Assembly: GCA_021325455.1 (NCBI GenBank)
Contig: JAJPHD010000004.1
Span: forward strand, 1-64,000
Reading direction: 5' to 3'
Length of the DNA: 64,000 nt
From: Actinomycetota bacterium
GTDB taxonomy: Bacteria > Actinomycetota > Acidimicrobiia > Acidimicrobiales > JAJPHD01
Below the pieces are notes generated by a model. That model had not been told where the DNA came from. It saw only the letters and a list, made by a program, of their open reading frames with translations, and made no database searches. Positions 31,706 through 40,554 of this stretch are shown piece after piece. The number at the start of each line of letters is the position of its first letter. Positions within the stretch are counted from its first letter, which is position 1. The position numbers were made by a program, and so were the translations under genes.

Positions 31706-34108
31706 GTGTCGTCTGCTCAGAGTTTCGAGGTGCAAGTGCCTAATACCAACATCCTGACCCTCCCGGTTCTGCCCCTGCCCGGGGCGGTGGTCCTCCCCGG
31801 CATGGTCCTCACCCTCTCCCTGGAGAGCGAGGAGGCCAACCGCGCCTTCGAGGCCGCCAAGGTGGCCGACGGGCGCGTCATCCTCCTACCCCAGGTCGGC
31901 TCCCGCTACGCCCGGGTGGGGACCGTGGCCGCCGTGGACGAGCTGGCCCGCACCCCCGGTGGCGGCCGGGCGGTGGCGGTCCGGGCCGAGGCCCGGGTGG
32001 CCGTCCAGCGGGGCGTGCCCGCCCCGGGAGGGGCCGGCGCCAGCACCACCTGGCTGGAGGTGAGCGAGATCGGCCCCGAAGAGGAGGCGGCGGAGGGCCC
32101 CGATGTGGCCGGCCTGGCCCGGGAGTACCGGGCCGTGGCCGAGTCCATCCTGGAGGCCAGGGGGGCCCACCCCCTGGCCCAGGCCCTGCGCAGCGTCACC
32201 GACCCCGGCACCCTGGCTGACAGCGCCGGCTACCTGCCCGACCTCAGCCTGGACCAGCGCCTGGAGCTGCTGGAGACGGTGCCCGTCGCCGCCCGGCTGC
32301 GGGCCGCCCTGCGCTTCGCCCGCGACGTGCTGGCCGACCTCAGCCTGAAGGAGCGCATCCGCACCGACGTCACCGAGGGGATGGAGAAGGCCCAGCGCGA
32401 GTTCCTGCTGCGCCAGCAGCTGGCCGCCATCCGCAAGGAGCTGGGCGAGGACGGGGGCGAGGGGTCGGTGGAGGAGTACCGCCGCCGCATCGCCGAGGCC
32501 GACCTTCCCGAGGCCGTGCGCAGCGCGGCCGAGCGCGAGCTGGGGCGGCTGGAGCGGATGAGCGAGGCCAGCCCCGAGCACAGCTGGGTCCAGACCTGGC
32601 TGGACACCGTGCTGGAGCTCCCCTGGGGCCACACCTCCGAGGACCAGCTCGACCCGGGCGAGGCCCGGGCCGTCCTGGACGCCGACCACCACGGCCTGGC
32701 CGATGTGAAGGACCGCATCGTGGAGTACCTGGCCGTCCGCCAGCTGAGGGCGGCCCGGGGGCTTCCGCCGGTGTCGGGCCGGGGCCAGGGGGCGATCCTG
32801 GTCCTGGTGGGCCCGCCGGGGGTGGGCAAGACCTCGCTCGGCGCCTCGGTGGCCCGGGCCATGGGCCGGCGCTTCGCCCGGGTGGCCCTGGGCGGGGTCC
32901 GTGACGAGGCCGAGATAAGGGGCCACCGCCGTACCTACGTGGGAGCCCTCCCGGGCCGCATCGTGCGGGCCATCAAGGAGGCCGGGACCATGAACCCGGT
33001 GGTCATGCTGGACGAGGTGGACAAGCTGGGAGCCGACTGGCGGGGGGACCCCGCCTCGGCGCTCCTCGAGGTGCTGGACCCGGCCCAGAACCACACCTTC
33101 CGGGACCACTACCTGGACCTGGACCTGGACCTGTCCGACGTGCTGTTCATCGCCACGGCCAACCTGGCCGACACCATCCCCGGCCCCCTGCTGGACCGCA
33201 TGGAGGTCCTCCGCCTGGACGGCTACACCGAGGACGACAAGGTGGCCATCGCCTCCGGCCACCTCCTGCCCCGCCAGCGGGAGGCCGCCGGCCTCCTGCC
33301 CGGCGAGGTGGAGGTGACCGAGGCCGCCATCCGGGCCGTGGTGAACGACCACACCCGGGAGGCCGGCGTGCGCAACCTGGAGAGGGCCCTGGCCAAGATC
33401 CTGCGCAAGGTGGCGGGCTCGGTGGCCTCGGGGGCCTCCACGCCGGTGCGGGTCGACGCCGCCGACGTCCCCACCTACCTCGGCCGGCCCCTCTTCAGGA
33501 GCGAGCTGGCGGCCCGCTCCGGGCTGCCCGGGGTGTCCACGGGGCTGGCCGTGACCGGGGCCGGAGGGGACGTGCTGGCCGTCGAGGCGGCCGTGGTGGG
33601 GGGTGAGGCGGCCGGCGGAGCCGGCGGCCTCACCCTGACGGGGCAGCTGGGCGACGTGATGAAGGAGTCGGCCACCATCGCCCTGTCCTGGGTCCGGGGC
33701 CACGCCCCCGAATGGGGCGTGCCCCCGGCGGCCCTGGCCGGGCAGTTCCACCTGCACGTCCCGGCGGGGGCCGTCCCCAAGGACGGCCCCTCGGCGGGCA
33801 TCACGATGGTGACGGCCCTGGTGAGCCTGCTCACGGGGCGGCCCGTCCGCCCCGAGGTGGCCATGACCGGCGAGGTGAGCCTGCAGGGCCGGGTCCTGCC
33901 CATCGGGGGGGTCAAGCAGAAGGTCCTGGCCGCCCGCCGAGCCGGGCTCACCGAGGTGGTGCTGCCCGCCGGCAACCGGGCCGAGCTGGAGGAGGAGGTG
34001 CCCGAGGCTCTCCGGGCCGGCATGACCTTCCACCTGGTGGAGGAGGTGGGCGAGGTCCTGCGGGTGGCGCTGGCGCCGGCGCAGGAGGCGCCAGCCCGGG
34101 CGGCCTGA
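31706..34108 (+). CDS. lon: ATP-dependent protease Lon (LonA)
   Basis: AAA+ serine protease of 800 aa that degrades damaged and regulatory proteins. The LON N-domain (residues about 15-205, LPVLPLPGAVVLPGM), a coiled coil, the ATPase with GPPGVGKT (about 370) and VMLDEVDKLG, and the protease domain with the Ser in KDGPSAGITM (about 695) and Lys in GGVKQKVLAA (about 738) are complete. GTG 31706 is the start. A 13-bp-stem hairpin follows the stop. Confidence 0.96.
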   Translation: MSSAQSFEVQVPNTNILTLPVLPLPGAVVLPGMVLTLSLESEEANRAFEAAKVADGRVILLPQVGSRYARVGTVAAVDELARTPGGGRAVAVRAEARVAVQRGVPAPGGAGASTTWLEVSEIGPEEEAAEGPDVAGLAREYRAVAESILEARGAHPLAQALRSVTDPGTLADSAGYLPDLSLDQRLELLETVPVAARLRAALRFARDVLADLSLKERIRTDVTEGMEKAQREFLLRQQLAAIRKELGEDGGEGSVEEYRRRIAEADLPEAVRSAAERELGRLERMSEASPEHSWVQTWLDTVLELPWGHTSEDQLDPGEARAVLDADHHGLADVKDRIVEYLAVRQLRAARGLPPVSGRGQGAILVLVGPPGVGKTSLGASVARAMGRRFARVALGGVRDEAEIRGHRRTYVGALPGRIVRAIKEAGTMNPVVMLDEVDKLGADWRGDPASALLEVLDPAQNHTFRDHYLDLDLDLSDVLFIATANLADTIPGPLLDRMEVLRLDGYTEDDKVAIASGHLLPRQREAAGLLPGEVEVTEAAIRAVVNDHTREAGVRNLERALAKILRKVAGSVASGASTPVRVDAADVPTYLGRPLFRSELAARSGLPGVSTGLAVTGAGGDVLAVEAAVVGGEAAGGAGGLTLTGQLGDVMKESATIALSWVRGHAPEWGVPPAALAGQFHLHVPAGAVPKDGPSAGITMVTALVSLLTGRPVRPEVAMTGEVSLQGRVLPIGGVKQKVLAARRAGLTEVVLPAGNRAELEEEVPEALRAGMTFHLVEEVGEVLRVALAPAQEAPARAA

Positions 34109-34113
34109 TGCCC

Positions 34114-34142
34114 CGCCTGCCGGCGCATGGCGCCGGCAGGCG
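34114..34142 (+). terminator. Strong hairpin after lon
   Basis: CGCCTGCCGGCGC (34114-34126) and GCGCCGGCAGGCG (34130-34142) form a perfect 13-bp stem with a three-base loop, starting 5 bp after the lon stop. No T-run follows. Confidence 0.75.
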
Positions 34143-34157
34143 TGGTTAGCTGTCGGG

Positions 34158-35228
34158 GTGAGCGCTAACCGCCGGGGCCGGCGCCTGGCCATCCCGCCCC
34201 TGGTGGCTGCCGTCCTGGTGGCGGGGGTCCTTACCTTGCCCCGCTTCACGAGGGCCGGGACGGCCCCCTCGCTGCCCACGGTCACCCCGGGGGCCCTGGT
34301 GAGCCGGGTCGCCAAGGCCCGGGTCTCCCACCTGTCGGGTACCGTGCGGATGACGGCGGACCTCGGGCTCCCGGCCCTCCCCGGCGGGGGGCCCTCCTGG
34401 GAGTCCTACCTGGCCGGGACGCACACCGCCAGGGTCTGGTACGGGGGACCGGGCCGTCTCCGCGTGGCCCTGCCCGATGGCAGCCAGGAGACGGACTGGG
34501 TGGTGCACGGGAGCACGCTGTGGCTGTGGCGGAGCGCCAGCTACACCGCCACCCGCATCGTGGCCCGGTCCGGGCGCCACGGGGAGGGACGGGCCGAGCG
34601 GGCTGCCCACGTGCCCCCCACGCCGGCCCAGGTGGCCCGGGGGTTCCTGCGGGCCGTGCGCCCTTCGACCAGGGTCTTCGTGGCCGGCACGGCCCGGGTG
34701 GCGGGCCGCCCCGCCTACGAGCTGGGCCTGGCTCCCCGCAGCGGGGCCAGCCGGGTGGGGGAGGTGCTGATCGCCGTGGACGCCGGCACGGGCCTGGTCC
34801 TCCAGGTGGAGGTGTTCCCCCGGGAGGGGGGAAGGCCGGCGCGGGCGGCGGCCTTCCGCCTCGGCTTCAGCCAGCTCAGCCTGGCGCCCCCGGCGCCGTC
34901 TAACTTCACCTTCGCCCCGCCCCGGGGGGCGAAGGTGAGGACCGCCAGGCTGGTCCCGCCCCGGGTGGGCCGCCGCCGCCCGCCGCTCCACGTGGTGGGC
35001 TCGGGGTGGGACGCCGTCCTGGTGGTCCCGCGGCTCCCGGTGCGCCGGAGCGGCACCCTGGCCGCCGTCCTGAGGGACGCCACCCCCGTGCAGGGGGCCT
35101 GGGGGCAGGGCCGCCTGGTCCAGACCCGGCTGGTGGACGCCCTGGTCCTGCCCAGTGGGCGGGTGCTGGTCGGGGCGGTGACGCCCGCCGCCCTGGAGAG
35201 GGTGGCGGGCCGCCTGGGTGGGTCCTAG
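34158..35228 (+). CDS. LolA/RseB-like secreted protein linked to an ABC exporter
   Basis: A 356-aa protein with an N-terminal membrane/signal segment (IPPLVAAVLVAGVLTL, residues about 14-30) and a beta-rich extracytoplasmic domain resembling the LolA/LppX/RseB fold: LSGTVRMTADLG, RLRVALPDGSQETDWVVHGSTLWLW and RPAYELGLAP. Actinobacterial relatives often precede an ABC ATPase/permease pair, as here, where its stop overlaps the ATPase start. It may carry a lipid or sense the envelope. GTG 34158 is preceded by TTAGCT with a 6-nt gap, a weak version of the leaderless signal. Confidence 0.7.
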   Translation: MSANRRGRRLAIPPLVAAVLVAGVLTLPRFTRAGTAPSLPTVTPGALVSRVAKARVSHLSGTVRMTADLGLPALPGGGPSWESYLAGTHTARVWYGGPGRLRVALPDGSQETDWVVHGSTLWLWRSASYTATRIVARSGRHGEGRAERAAHVPPTPAQVARGFLRAVRPSTRVFVAGTARVAGRPAYELGLAPRSGASRVGEVLIAVDAGTGLVLQVEVFPREGGRPARAAAFRLGFSQLSLAPPAPSNFTFAPPRGAKVRTARLVPPRVGRRRPPLHVVGSGWDAVLVVPRLPVRRSGTLAAVLRDATPVQGAWGQGRLVQTRLVDALVLPSGRVLVGAVTPAALERVAGRLGGS

Positions 35229-36171
35229 ACCGCCGGCGGCCCCTCTCGCCGTCGAGACCTCGGGCCTCACCAAGCGGTTCGGCCGGCGGACGGTGGTGGG
35301 GGGCATCGACCTGGCCGTCCCCGAGGGGTCGGTGTTCGGCTTCCTCGGCCCCAACGGGTCGGGCAAGACGACCACCATCCGCATGCTCCTCGGCCTGGCC
35401 CGTCCCACGGGGGGCCGGGTGCGCCTCCTCGGCCACGAGATACCCGGCCAGGCGGCCGCCGCCCTCCCCCAGGTGGGGGCCATGGTGGAGGGGCCCGCCT
35501 TCTACCCCTTCCTTTCCGGGCGGGACAACCTGGTCCGCATGGACGCCGTGCAGAAGGGGGCAGGGGCGGCGGGGCGCGGGGCGAGAGTGGACAAGGCCCT
35601 CCAGCGGGTGGGGCTGCATTTCGCCGCTGAGAAGCGTTACCGCGCCTACTCCCTCGGCATGCGCCAGCGCCTGGGGCTGGCGGCGGCCCTGCTCCGGCCG
35701 GCCCGGCTGCTCGTGCTGGACGAGCCCACCAACGGCCTGGACCCCCAGGGGATGCGGGAGGTCCGCCAGCTCATCCGCAGCCTGGCCACCGACGGCATGA
35801 CCGTCTTCTTGTCCAGCCACCTGCTCTACGAGGTGGAGCAGGTCTGCACCCACGTCGCGGTGCTGTCGGCGGGCAGGGTGGTGGCCCAGGGGCCCATCGA
35901 GGGCCTGCGCCAGACCCAGGCCCGGGTCCTGCGGGTGGAGACCCCCGACGAGGCCCTGGCCGCCAGGGTGCTGGAGGCCATGGCCGGCATCGGGGCCACC
36001 AGCGCCGGCGCCGGGGTGGTGCGGGCCGACCTGGTGGGTGCCGAGCCCGAGGACTGCACCGCCGCCCTGGTCCGGGCGGGGGTGAGGGTCAGGTCCCTCA
36101 CCACGGAGGTGCCGAGCCTGGAGGACGCCTTCGTGGCCCTCACCGGGGAGGGGTTCGATGTGGAGGAGTGA
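35218..36171 (+). CDS. ABC transporter ATP-binding protein
   Basis: ATPase of an ABC-2-type exporter, 317 aa. Walker A GPNGSGKTTTIRMLLGL (about residue 43), signature YSLGMRQRLGLAAALL (LSGGQ degenerated to YSLGM, as is usual in this subfamily), Walker B LLVLDEPTNGLDP and FLSSHLLYEVEQ are present. GTG 35218 overlaps the LolA-like gene by 11 bp, and its end overlaps the permease by 14 bp, so the three form one operon. Confidence 0.92.
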   Translation: MGPRPPAAPLAVETSGLTKRFGRRTVVGGIDLAVPEGSVFGFLGPNGSGKTTTIRMLLGLARPTGGRVRLLGHEIPGQAAAALPQVGAMVEGPAFYPFLSGRDNLVRMDAVQKGAGAAGRGARVDKALQRVGLHFAAEKRYRAYSLGMRQRLGLAAALLRPARLLVLDEPTNGLDPQGMREVRQLIRSLATDGMTVFLSSHLLYEVEQVCTHVAVLSAGRVVAQGPIEGLRQTQARVLRVETPDEALAARVLEAMAGIGATSAGAGVVRADLVGAEPEDCTAALVRAGVRVRSLTTEVPSLEDAFVALTGEGFDVEE

Positions 36172-36955
36172 GCTGCGCCTGGTGTTCCGCCGCCGGCGGA
36201 CCCTGGTGCTGCTGGCCGTGCTGGCTGCCGTGCCCGTGCTGGCGGCGGTGGCGATCCGGGTGAGCGGCAGCGCCTCGGCCGGGGGGCCACCGTTCCTCGC
36301 CGACATCACCCACAACGGCGTTTTCGCCGCCCTGGCCGGGCTGGCCCTGGCCCTCGGGTTCCTGCTCCCCCTGTCGGTGTCGGTGGTGGCGGGGGACGCC
36401 ATAGCCGGAGAGGCCGGCCTGGGCACCCTGCGCTACCTGCTGGTCAGGCCGGTGGGCAGGACCAGGCTGCTGGCCGCCAAGTTCGGGGTGGTGGTGGTGT
36501 TCTGCCTGGTGGCGGCCCTGATGGTGGCGGGCGCCGGCCTCGTCATCGGGGCCGTCCTGTTCCCTGTGGGCAGGGTCACCACCATCTCGGGGTTCAGCAT
36601 CTCGCTCACCACGGGAGTGCTGCGGACCCTCGAGGCGGCGGGGATCGTGGGGGTATCCATGGTGGGCCTGGCGGCCATCGGGCTGTTCATCTCCACCCTC
36701 ACCGAGGCCCCCCTGGCGGCCATGGCGGGGACCCTCGTATTCTGGATAGCGGTCCAGATAGCCGACAGCGTCCCCCAGCTGGCGAGCATCCACCCCGTGC
36801 TCTTCACCGACCACTGGTCCAGCTTCGTGGACCTGTTGCGCCTGCCCGTGGGCTACTCCTCGGTGGAGGCCGACCTCCTGCTCCAGGGCTGCTGGGGACT
36901 GGTGTTCGTGCTGGCAGCCTGGGCCCGGTTCACCACCGCCGACATCCTGGCCTGA
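36158..36955 (+). CDS. ABC-2 type exporter permease
   Basis: A 265-aa membrane protein with about six helices (starting VLLAVLAAVPVLAAVAI) and the LRYLLVRPVGRTRLLAAKF coupling segment typical of ABC-2 permeases paired with the preceding ATPase. ATG 36158 overlaps the ATPase gene. The substrate cannot be inferred; the pairing with a LolA-like protein suggests a lipidic or envelope substrate. Confidence 0.88.
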   Translation: MWRSELRLVFRRRRTLVLLAVLAAVPVLAAVAIRVSGSASAGGPPFLADITHNGVFAALAGLALALGFLLPLSVSVVAGDAIAGEAGLGTLRYLLVRPVGRTRLLAAKFGVVVVFCLVAALMVAGAGLVIGAVLFPVGRVTTISGFSISLTTGVLRTLEAAGIVGVSMVGLAAIGLFISTLTEAPLAAMAGTLVFWIAVQIADSVPQLASIHPVLFTDHWSSFVDLLRLPVGYSSVEADLLLQGCWGLVFVLAAWARFTTADILA

Positions 36956-37030
36956 GGTGCTGTCCATCCCAGGTTTCCCGACCGTCGGGCGTGGCTAGGT
37001 TTCCCGGGGTCACACGTAGCTGGAGGCAAG

Positions 37031-37705
37031 GTGAGCGAGGCCAAGGCCACCTCAGCGGTGCGGGTCATGCTGGTGGACGCCTACGAGGTCGTCGCCAGGG
37101 GCCTGGAGGCGATGCTGGCGCCCTTCTCCGAGCGGGTGCGCATGGTGGGCAACGTGGCCCCCGGCGAGGAGGCCGTGAGCCGGGCCAAGGAGGCCGAGGC
37201 CGAAGTGGTGCTGGTGGACCTGCGCCCGCGGGGTGGGGGCGACGGCCTGGAGCTGGCCGGCCAGCTGGCCGGGCAGGGGATGCCCTTCCGGGTGGCCATG
37301 TTCACCAACGTGGCCGAGGAGCGCCACCTGCTGAAAGCCCTCCGCCGGGACCTGGCCGGCTACCTGCTCTACTCCCTTACCGCCCCCGGCCTGGTCGAGG
37401 CCCTGGAGAGGATCAAGGGCGGGGAGGTGGTGGTGGACCCCTCCCTGGCCTCCCGGGTGGCCCTGGCCGTGGCCCACCGGGGCGGCGAGCCCCTCTGGCC
37501 CGGGGCCAGCTTCGGGTTGAGCCACCGCGAGAGCGAGGTGCTGGGGCTGCTCGTGGAGGGGATGGCCAACCGGGACATCGCCCTGCGCCTCGGGGTGGGG
37601 GAGGAGACGGTGAAGACCCACCTGCGGTCCGTGTACCGCAAGCTGGGCGTCAAGGACCGGGCCCGGGCCGTCACCAAGTCCCTCCGGGAGGGGATCTACG
37701 GGTAG
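37031..37705 (+). CDS. Orphan LuxR/NarL-type response regulator with degenerate receiver
   Basis: The 224-aa regulator has a receiver domain (about residues 10-125) and a LuxR HTH (about 160-220, LSHRESEVLGLLVEGMANRDIALRLGV). The phospho-acceptor Asp (VVLVDLRP) is kept, but the acidic pair reads LVDAYEVV instead of DD, and the conserved Lys in GYLLK is replaced by Tyr (GYLLYS). It may thus work without classical phosphorylation. No kinase gene is adjacent. GTG 37031 has GGAGG 7 nt upstream. AGGTTTCCCG occurs twice (36971, 36997) in its promoter. Confidence 0.9.
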   Translation: MSEAKATSAVRVMLVDAYEVVARGLEAMLAPFSERVRMVGNVAPGEEAVSRAKEAEAEVVLVDLRPRGGGDGLELAGQLAGQGMPFRVAMFTNVAEERHLLKALRRDLAGYLLYSLTAPGLVEALERIKGGEVVVDPSLASRVALAVAHRGGEPLWPGASFGLSHRESEVLGLLVEGMANRDIALRLGVGEETVKTHLRSVYRKLGVKDRARAVTKSLREGIYG

Positions 37706-37708
37706 CTT
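37703..37708 (+). promoter_or_regulatory. Probable -10 element of the methyltransferase gene
   Basis: TAGCTT, whose TAG is the stop codon of the response regulator, stands 7 nt before GTG 37716. It decides between the in-frame TTG 37707 and GTG 37716. Confidence 0.4.
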
Positions 37709-37715
37709 GGCCCCG

Positions 37716-38465
37716 GTGGTGGAGCACTGGCGCTCCCGGGCGGGCCGCCTGGCCGGCCGGGGGGCGCAGCTACTGGCCGGCATGGCTGACCGGGCCCTCA
37801 CACCGGGCGGCGGCGCGGCCGTCTCCCCCGAGGTCTACGGCCCGCTGTGGGCCCCCCGGGACGAGGAGGAGGCCATGGCCCAGATCCTCAACTGCACCGA
37901 CCCCGCCGTGTTCGAGGCCACGGGGGAGGAGCTGGCCGGGATGCTGGCCTCGCTGGCCGGCCCCGAGCCGGTGATGCTGGACGTGGGTTGCGGGATCGGC
38001 AGGGTGGCCCGCCATGCGGCCCGGCACTGCCGGCTCCTGTGGGCCGCCGACGCCTCCGAGGCCATGCTGGCCATGGCCCGCCGGCGCCTGGCCAACCTGG
38101 GGAACGTCCGCTTCACCCGGTGCCTGGGGACCCGGCTCCCCGAGGTGCCCGATGCCAGCGTGGACCTCGCCTACTCCGTGCTCGTGCTACAGCACCTGGA
38201 GCGGGAAGACGCCTTCCTCCTGCTGAAGGACATCCACCGGGCCCTGCGCCCGGGAGGGCGGCTCTACGTCACCTTCCCCAACCTGCTGGACGACGTCTAC
38301 CTTGCCACCTTCATCGAGGGTGCCGAGGGCGGCCAGACCGCCAACCCCTCCCGGACCCGCCTCTACACCCCCCAGGAGGTGGAGCGCCTGCTCCCGGCGG
38401 CGGGCTTCGAGCCCGAGGAGCTGGAGGCGGGCACCGAGATCGTGGCCGTGTGCCGCCGGCCCTGA
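37716..38465 (+). CDS. Class I SAM-dependent methyltransferase
   Basis: A 249-aa Rossmann methyltransferase: motif I VMLDVGCGIGRVARHAA (about residues 89-105), post-I Asp in LLWAADASEAMLAMA, then VDLAYSVLVLQHLE and a late strand LRPGGRLYVTFPN. The substrate is unknown. The N-terminal 50 residues are basic and may be unstructured. GTG 37716 is favoured by the preceding TAGCTT; TTG 37707 is the alternative. It converges on the GNAT gene across a shared hairpin. Confidence 0.85.
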   Translation: MVEHWRSRAGRLAGRGAQLLAGMADRALTPGGGAAVSPEVYGPLWAPRDEEEAMAQILNCTDPAVFEATGEELAGMLASLAGPEPVMLDVGCGIGRVARHAARHCRLLWAADASEAMLAMARRRLANLGNVRFTRCLGTRLPEVPDASVDLAYSVLVLQHLEREDAFLLLKDIHRALRPGGRLYVTFPNLLDDVYLATFIEGAEGGQTANPSRTRLYTPQEVERLLPAAGFEPEELEAGTEIVAVCRRP

Positions 38466-38527
38466 CCGGCGCCCCCGGGGGCCCCTCGGGCCCTCGCCCC
38501 TCTCAAGGACGGTGACCCCGGGGAGCT

Positions 38528-38549
38528 GAAGCCTCCCCGGAGGGGCTTC
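38528..38549. terminator. Bidirectional hairpin between methyltransferase and GNAT genes
   Basis: GAAGCCTC and GGGGCTTC pair (eight base pairs including one G-T) around CCCGGA. It overlaps the GNAT stop codon and lies 62 bp after the methyltransferase stop. Confidence 0.5.
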
Positions 38550-39747
38550 ATGGCCCCGGCCCGGGGGCCGGGCAGGGCCCGCTGCTCGGCCCCGGTGCCG
38601 GGGCGGCCAGCCTGGAGTAGAGGGCGAAGTCCGTGGGCCGACCGTGCACGGCCCGCCAGGAGCGCAGCACGCCCTCGGGGCGGAAGGCGGCCCGCTCGGC
38701 CACGGCCCGGGAGGCCCGGTTGCCGAGGGCGGCACGCAGCTCGAGGCGCCGGAGGCCGACGGGCCCGAGGGCCCAGCGGGCCACCGCCTCCACGGCCGTG
38801 GTGGCCAGGCCCCGGCCCCGGGACCGGGCCGCCAGCCAGTAGCCCACCTCCCCGAGGCCGGGGTCCTCCCGGTCGAGGGTGAGCCCGATCCCGCCGGCCA
38901 GCCGGGCCCCTTCCTCCTCCAGGACGAGGAAGTTGGCTGCCGTCCCCTCCACCCAGCCCTGGCGGGTCCCGGCGAGGAAGCGGCGGGCGTCCTCCACCGT
39001 GTAGGGGTCGGGCACGGCGTCCAGCCAGCGGTGCACCTCCGGGTCGTCGATGGCGGCGGCCAGGGCCTCGGCGTCGGCCAGGCGCCCGGGGCGGAGCAGG
39101 ACACCGTCCCGCCTCAAGGCGCCCCCGGGGAGCTCCAGCCGAGGGCGCTCGCCGCCCGTAGCGGCTCGGGCCCCGCCCCCCCGCCCCGCCCCGGCCGGCC
39201 TGGTGCCGGCCTGGCCGCCGGGGCGGCCCGGGGACGCGGTGTCCAGCACCAGCCCCATGACGATGGCGTCCCACAGCTCGCCGTTGCGCCGGCGCACCTC
39301 CCGCCGCAGGGTCCCTTCCGTCACGAAGCCGAACTTGGCGTAGAGGGCCCGGGCGGCGTGGTTGTGGGGCCACACGGTGAGGGCCAGCTTGTGGGCACCC
39401 ACCTCCCGGGCCCAGGCCAGGCAGGCCTCCATGAGGGCGCTGCCGACGCCCTGGCCCCGCCGGCCGGAGGCCACGAGCATGCCGAGGTCGGCCACGCCGG
39501 CGCCCATGCCGGCCCGCATGACGGCCCCCAGCGACCCCACCAGCTGGTCGCCGTCGACGGCGACGAAGCTGCCCGTGGACGGTGAGCCCAGCTGGGCGAC
39601 GAACCGGGACCGGCGGGCCTCCCGGTCGATGGGTGCCTCCGTGCCCAACCAGAGGCCCTCGGCGGCCACCTCCTCCAGCAGGTCGAGCCACGCCTCGGCA
39701 TCCCCCGGGGTGGTGGGCCGCACCTCGACCTCGGGGCTCTCAGCCAT
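38548..39747 (-). CDS. Tandem GNAT acetyltransferase
   Basis: Two GNAT domains in one 399-aa chain. The first (about residues 5-170) has the acetyl-CoA loop GRRGQGVGSALMEACL and the ARALYAKFGF strand; the second (about 212-385) resembles RimJ-type enzymes, with SRGRGLATTAVEAVARWA and NRASRAVAERAAF. A Gly/Arg-rich linker joins them. The first may acetylate small molecules, the second a protein N-terminus, but substrates are unknown. It is the last gene of dgt-OMT-GNAT. Confidence 0.88.
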   Translation of the reverse strand: MAESPEVEVRPTTPGDAEAWLDLLEEVAAEGLWLGTEAPIDREARRSRFVAQLGSPSTGSFVAVDGDQLVGSLGAVMRAGMGAGVADLGMLVASGRRGQGVGSALMEACLAWAREVGAHKLALTVWPHNHAARALYAKFGFVTEGTLRREVRRRNGELWDAIVMGLVLDTASPGRPGGQAGTRPAGAGRGGGARAATGGERPRLELPGGALRRDGVLLRPGRLADAEALAAAIDDPEVHRWLDAVPDPYTVEDARRFLAGTRQGWVEGTAANFLVLEEEGARLAGGIGLTLDREDPGLGEVGYWLAARSRGRGLATTAVEAVARWALGPVGLRRLELRAALGNRASRAVAERAAFRPEGVLRSWRAVHGRPTDFALYSRLAAPAPGPSSGPCPAPGPGP

Positions 39748-39794
39748 GCTCCAGCCTGCCCGCCGGGCCGGCCGGCGTCACCTGATTTTCGGTC

Positions 39795-40496
39795 TCAGCC
39801 CTCGGTCCGGGAGGAATCCCCCTCCACCAGGGCCAGGGCGAAGCCGTCGTAGCTCTTGGCCCCTACGGTCTGGATGGCGGTGGCGCTCACCCGGCTCTCG
39901 CCGGCGACCATCTCGTAGAAGCGCCTCACGCCCTGGACGTTGGGGTCCTCGCTGCCGGCGTCGATCACGGCGCCCTCCCGGATGACGTTGTCCACCACGA
40001 TCAGAGTGCCGGGGCGGGAGAGGCGGATGGCCCAGGAGAAGTACTCGGGTATGGCCGGCTTGTCGGCGTCCACGAAGACCAGGTCGAAGGGCCCCTGGCC
40101 CTCCCTCTCCAGGGCGGGCAGGGTCTCGAGGGCCGGGCCCAGGCGGAGGTCCACCACGGCGGTGAGCCCGGCCCGGTCGATGTTGGACCGGGCCACCTCG
40201 GCGTGGCGGGGGTTCACCTCCAAGGTGACCAGCCGCCCTCCCGGGGGGAGGGCACGGGCCATCCAGATGGTGCTATAGCCCCCCAGGGTGCCTATCTCCA
40301 GGATCTGCCTGGCCCCCACGGCGCGGGCCAGCAGGTGGAGGAGCTTGCCCTGGGTGGGTGCCACCTGTATGGAGGGGAGGCCGGCAGCGGCGCTGGACTC
40401 GAGGGCGGCGTCCAGGGCCGGATCGGGGGCGATGAGAAGGCCGGCCAGGTAGCGGTCGACAGCCCCCCACCGCTCCGGCCCCACGGTGTCGTCCAT
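39795..40496 (-). CDS. SAM-dependent O-methyltransferase (family 3, catechol OMT-like)
   Basis: A 233-aa enzyme with motif I ILEIGTLGGYSTIWMARALP, the acidic ribose-binding LVTLEVNPRHAEVA, the metal/catalytic segment FDLVFVDADKPAIPEYF and LIVVDNVIREGAV, as in divalent-metal-dependent O-methyltransferases. Substrates are typically phenolics. ATG 40496 is chosen over GTG 40514: CACGCT lies 6 nt before it, resembling the leaderless -10 pattern. It lies 58 bp downstream of the dgt-type gene. Confidence 0.9.
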   Translation of the reverse strand: MDDTVGPERWGAVDRYLAGLLIAPDPALDAALESSAAAGLPSIQVAPTQGKLLHLLARAVGARQILEIGTLGGYSTIWMARALPPGGRLVTLEVNPRHAEVARSNIDRAGLTAVVDLRLGPALETLPALEREGQGPFDLVFVDADKPAIPEYFSWAIRLSRPGTLIVVDNVIREGAVIDAGSEDPNVQGVRRFYEMVAGESRVSATAIQTVGAKSYDGFALALVEGDSSRTEG

Positions 40497-40554
40497 CACC
40501 GGAGCGTGCCACACCGGCCGGCGCCAGGGCCAAGCCCAGCCGGCGGCCCCGCCG

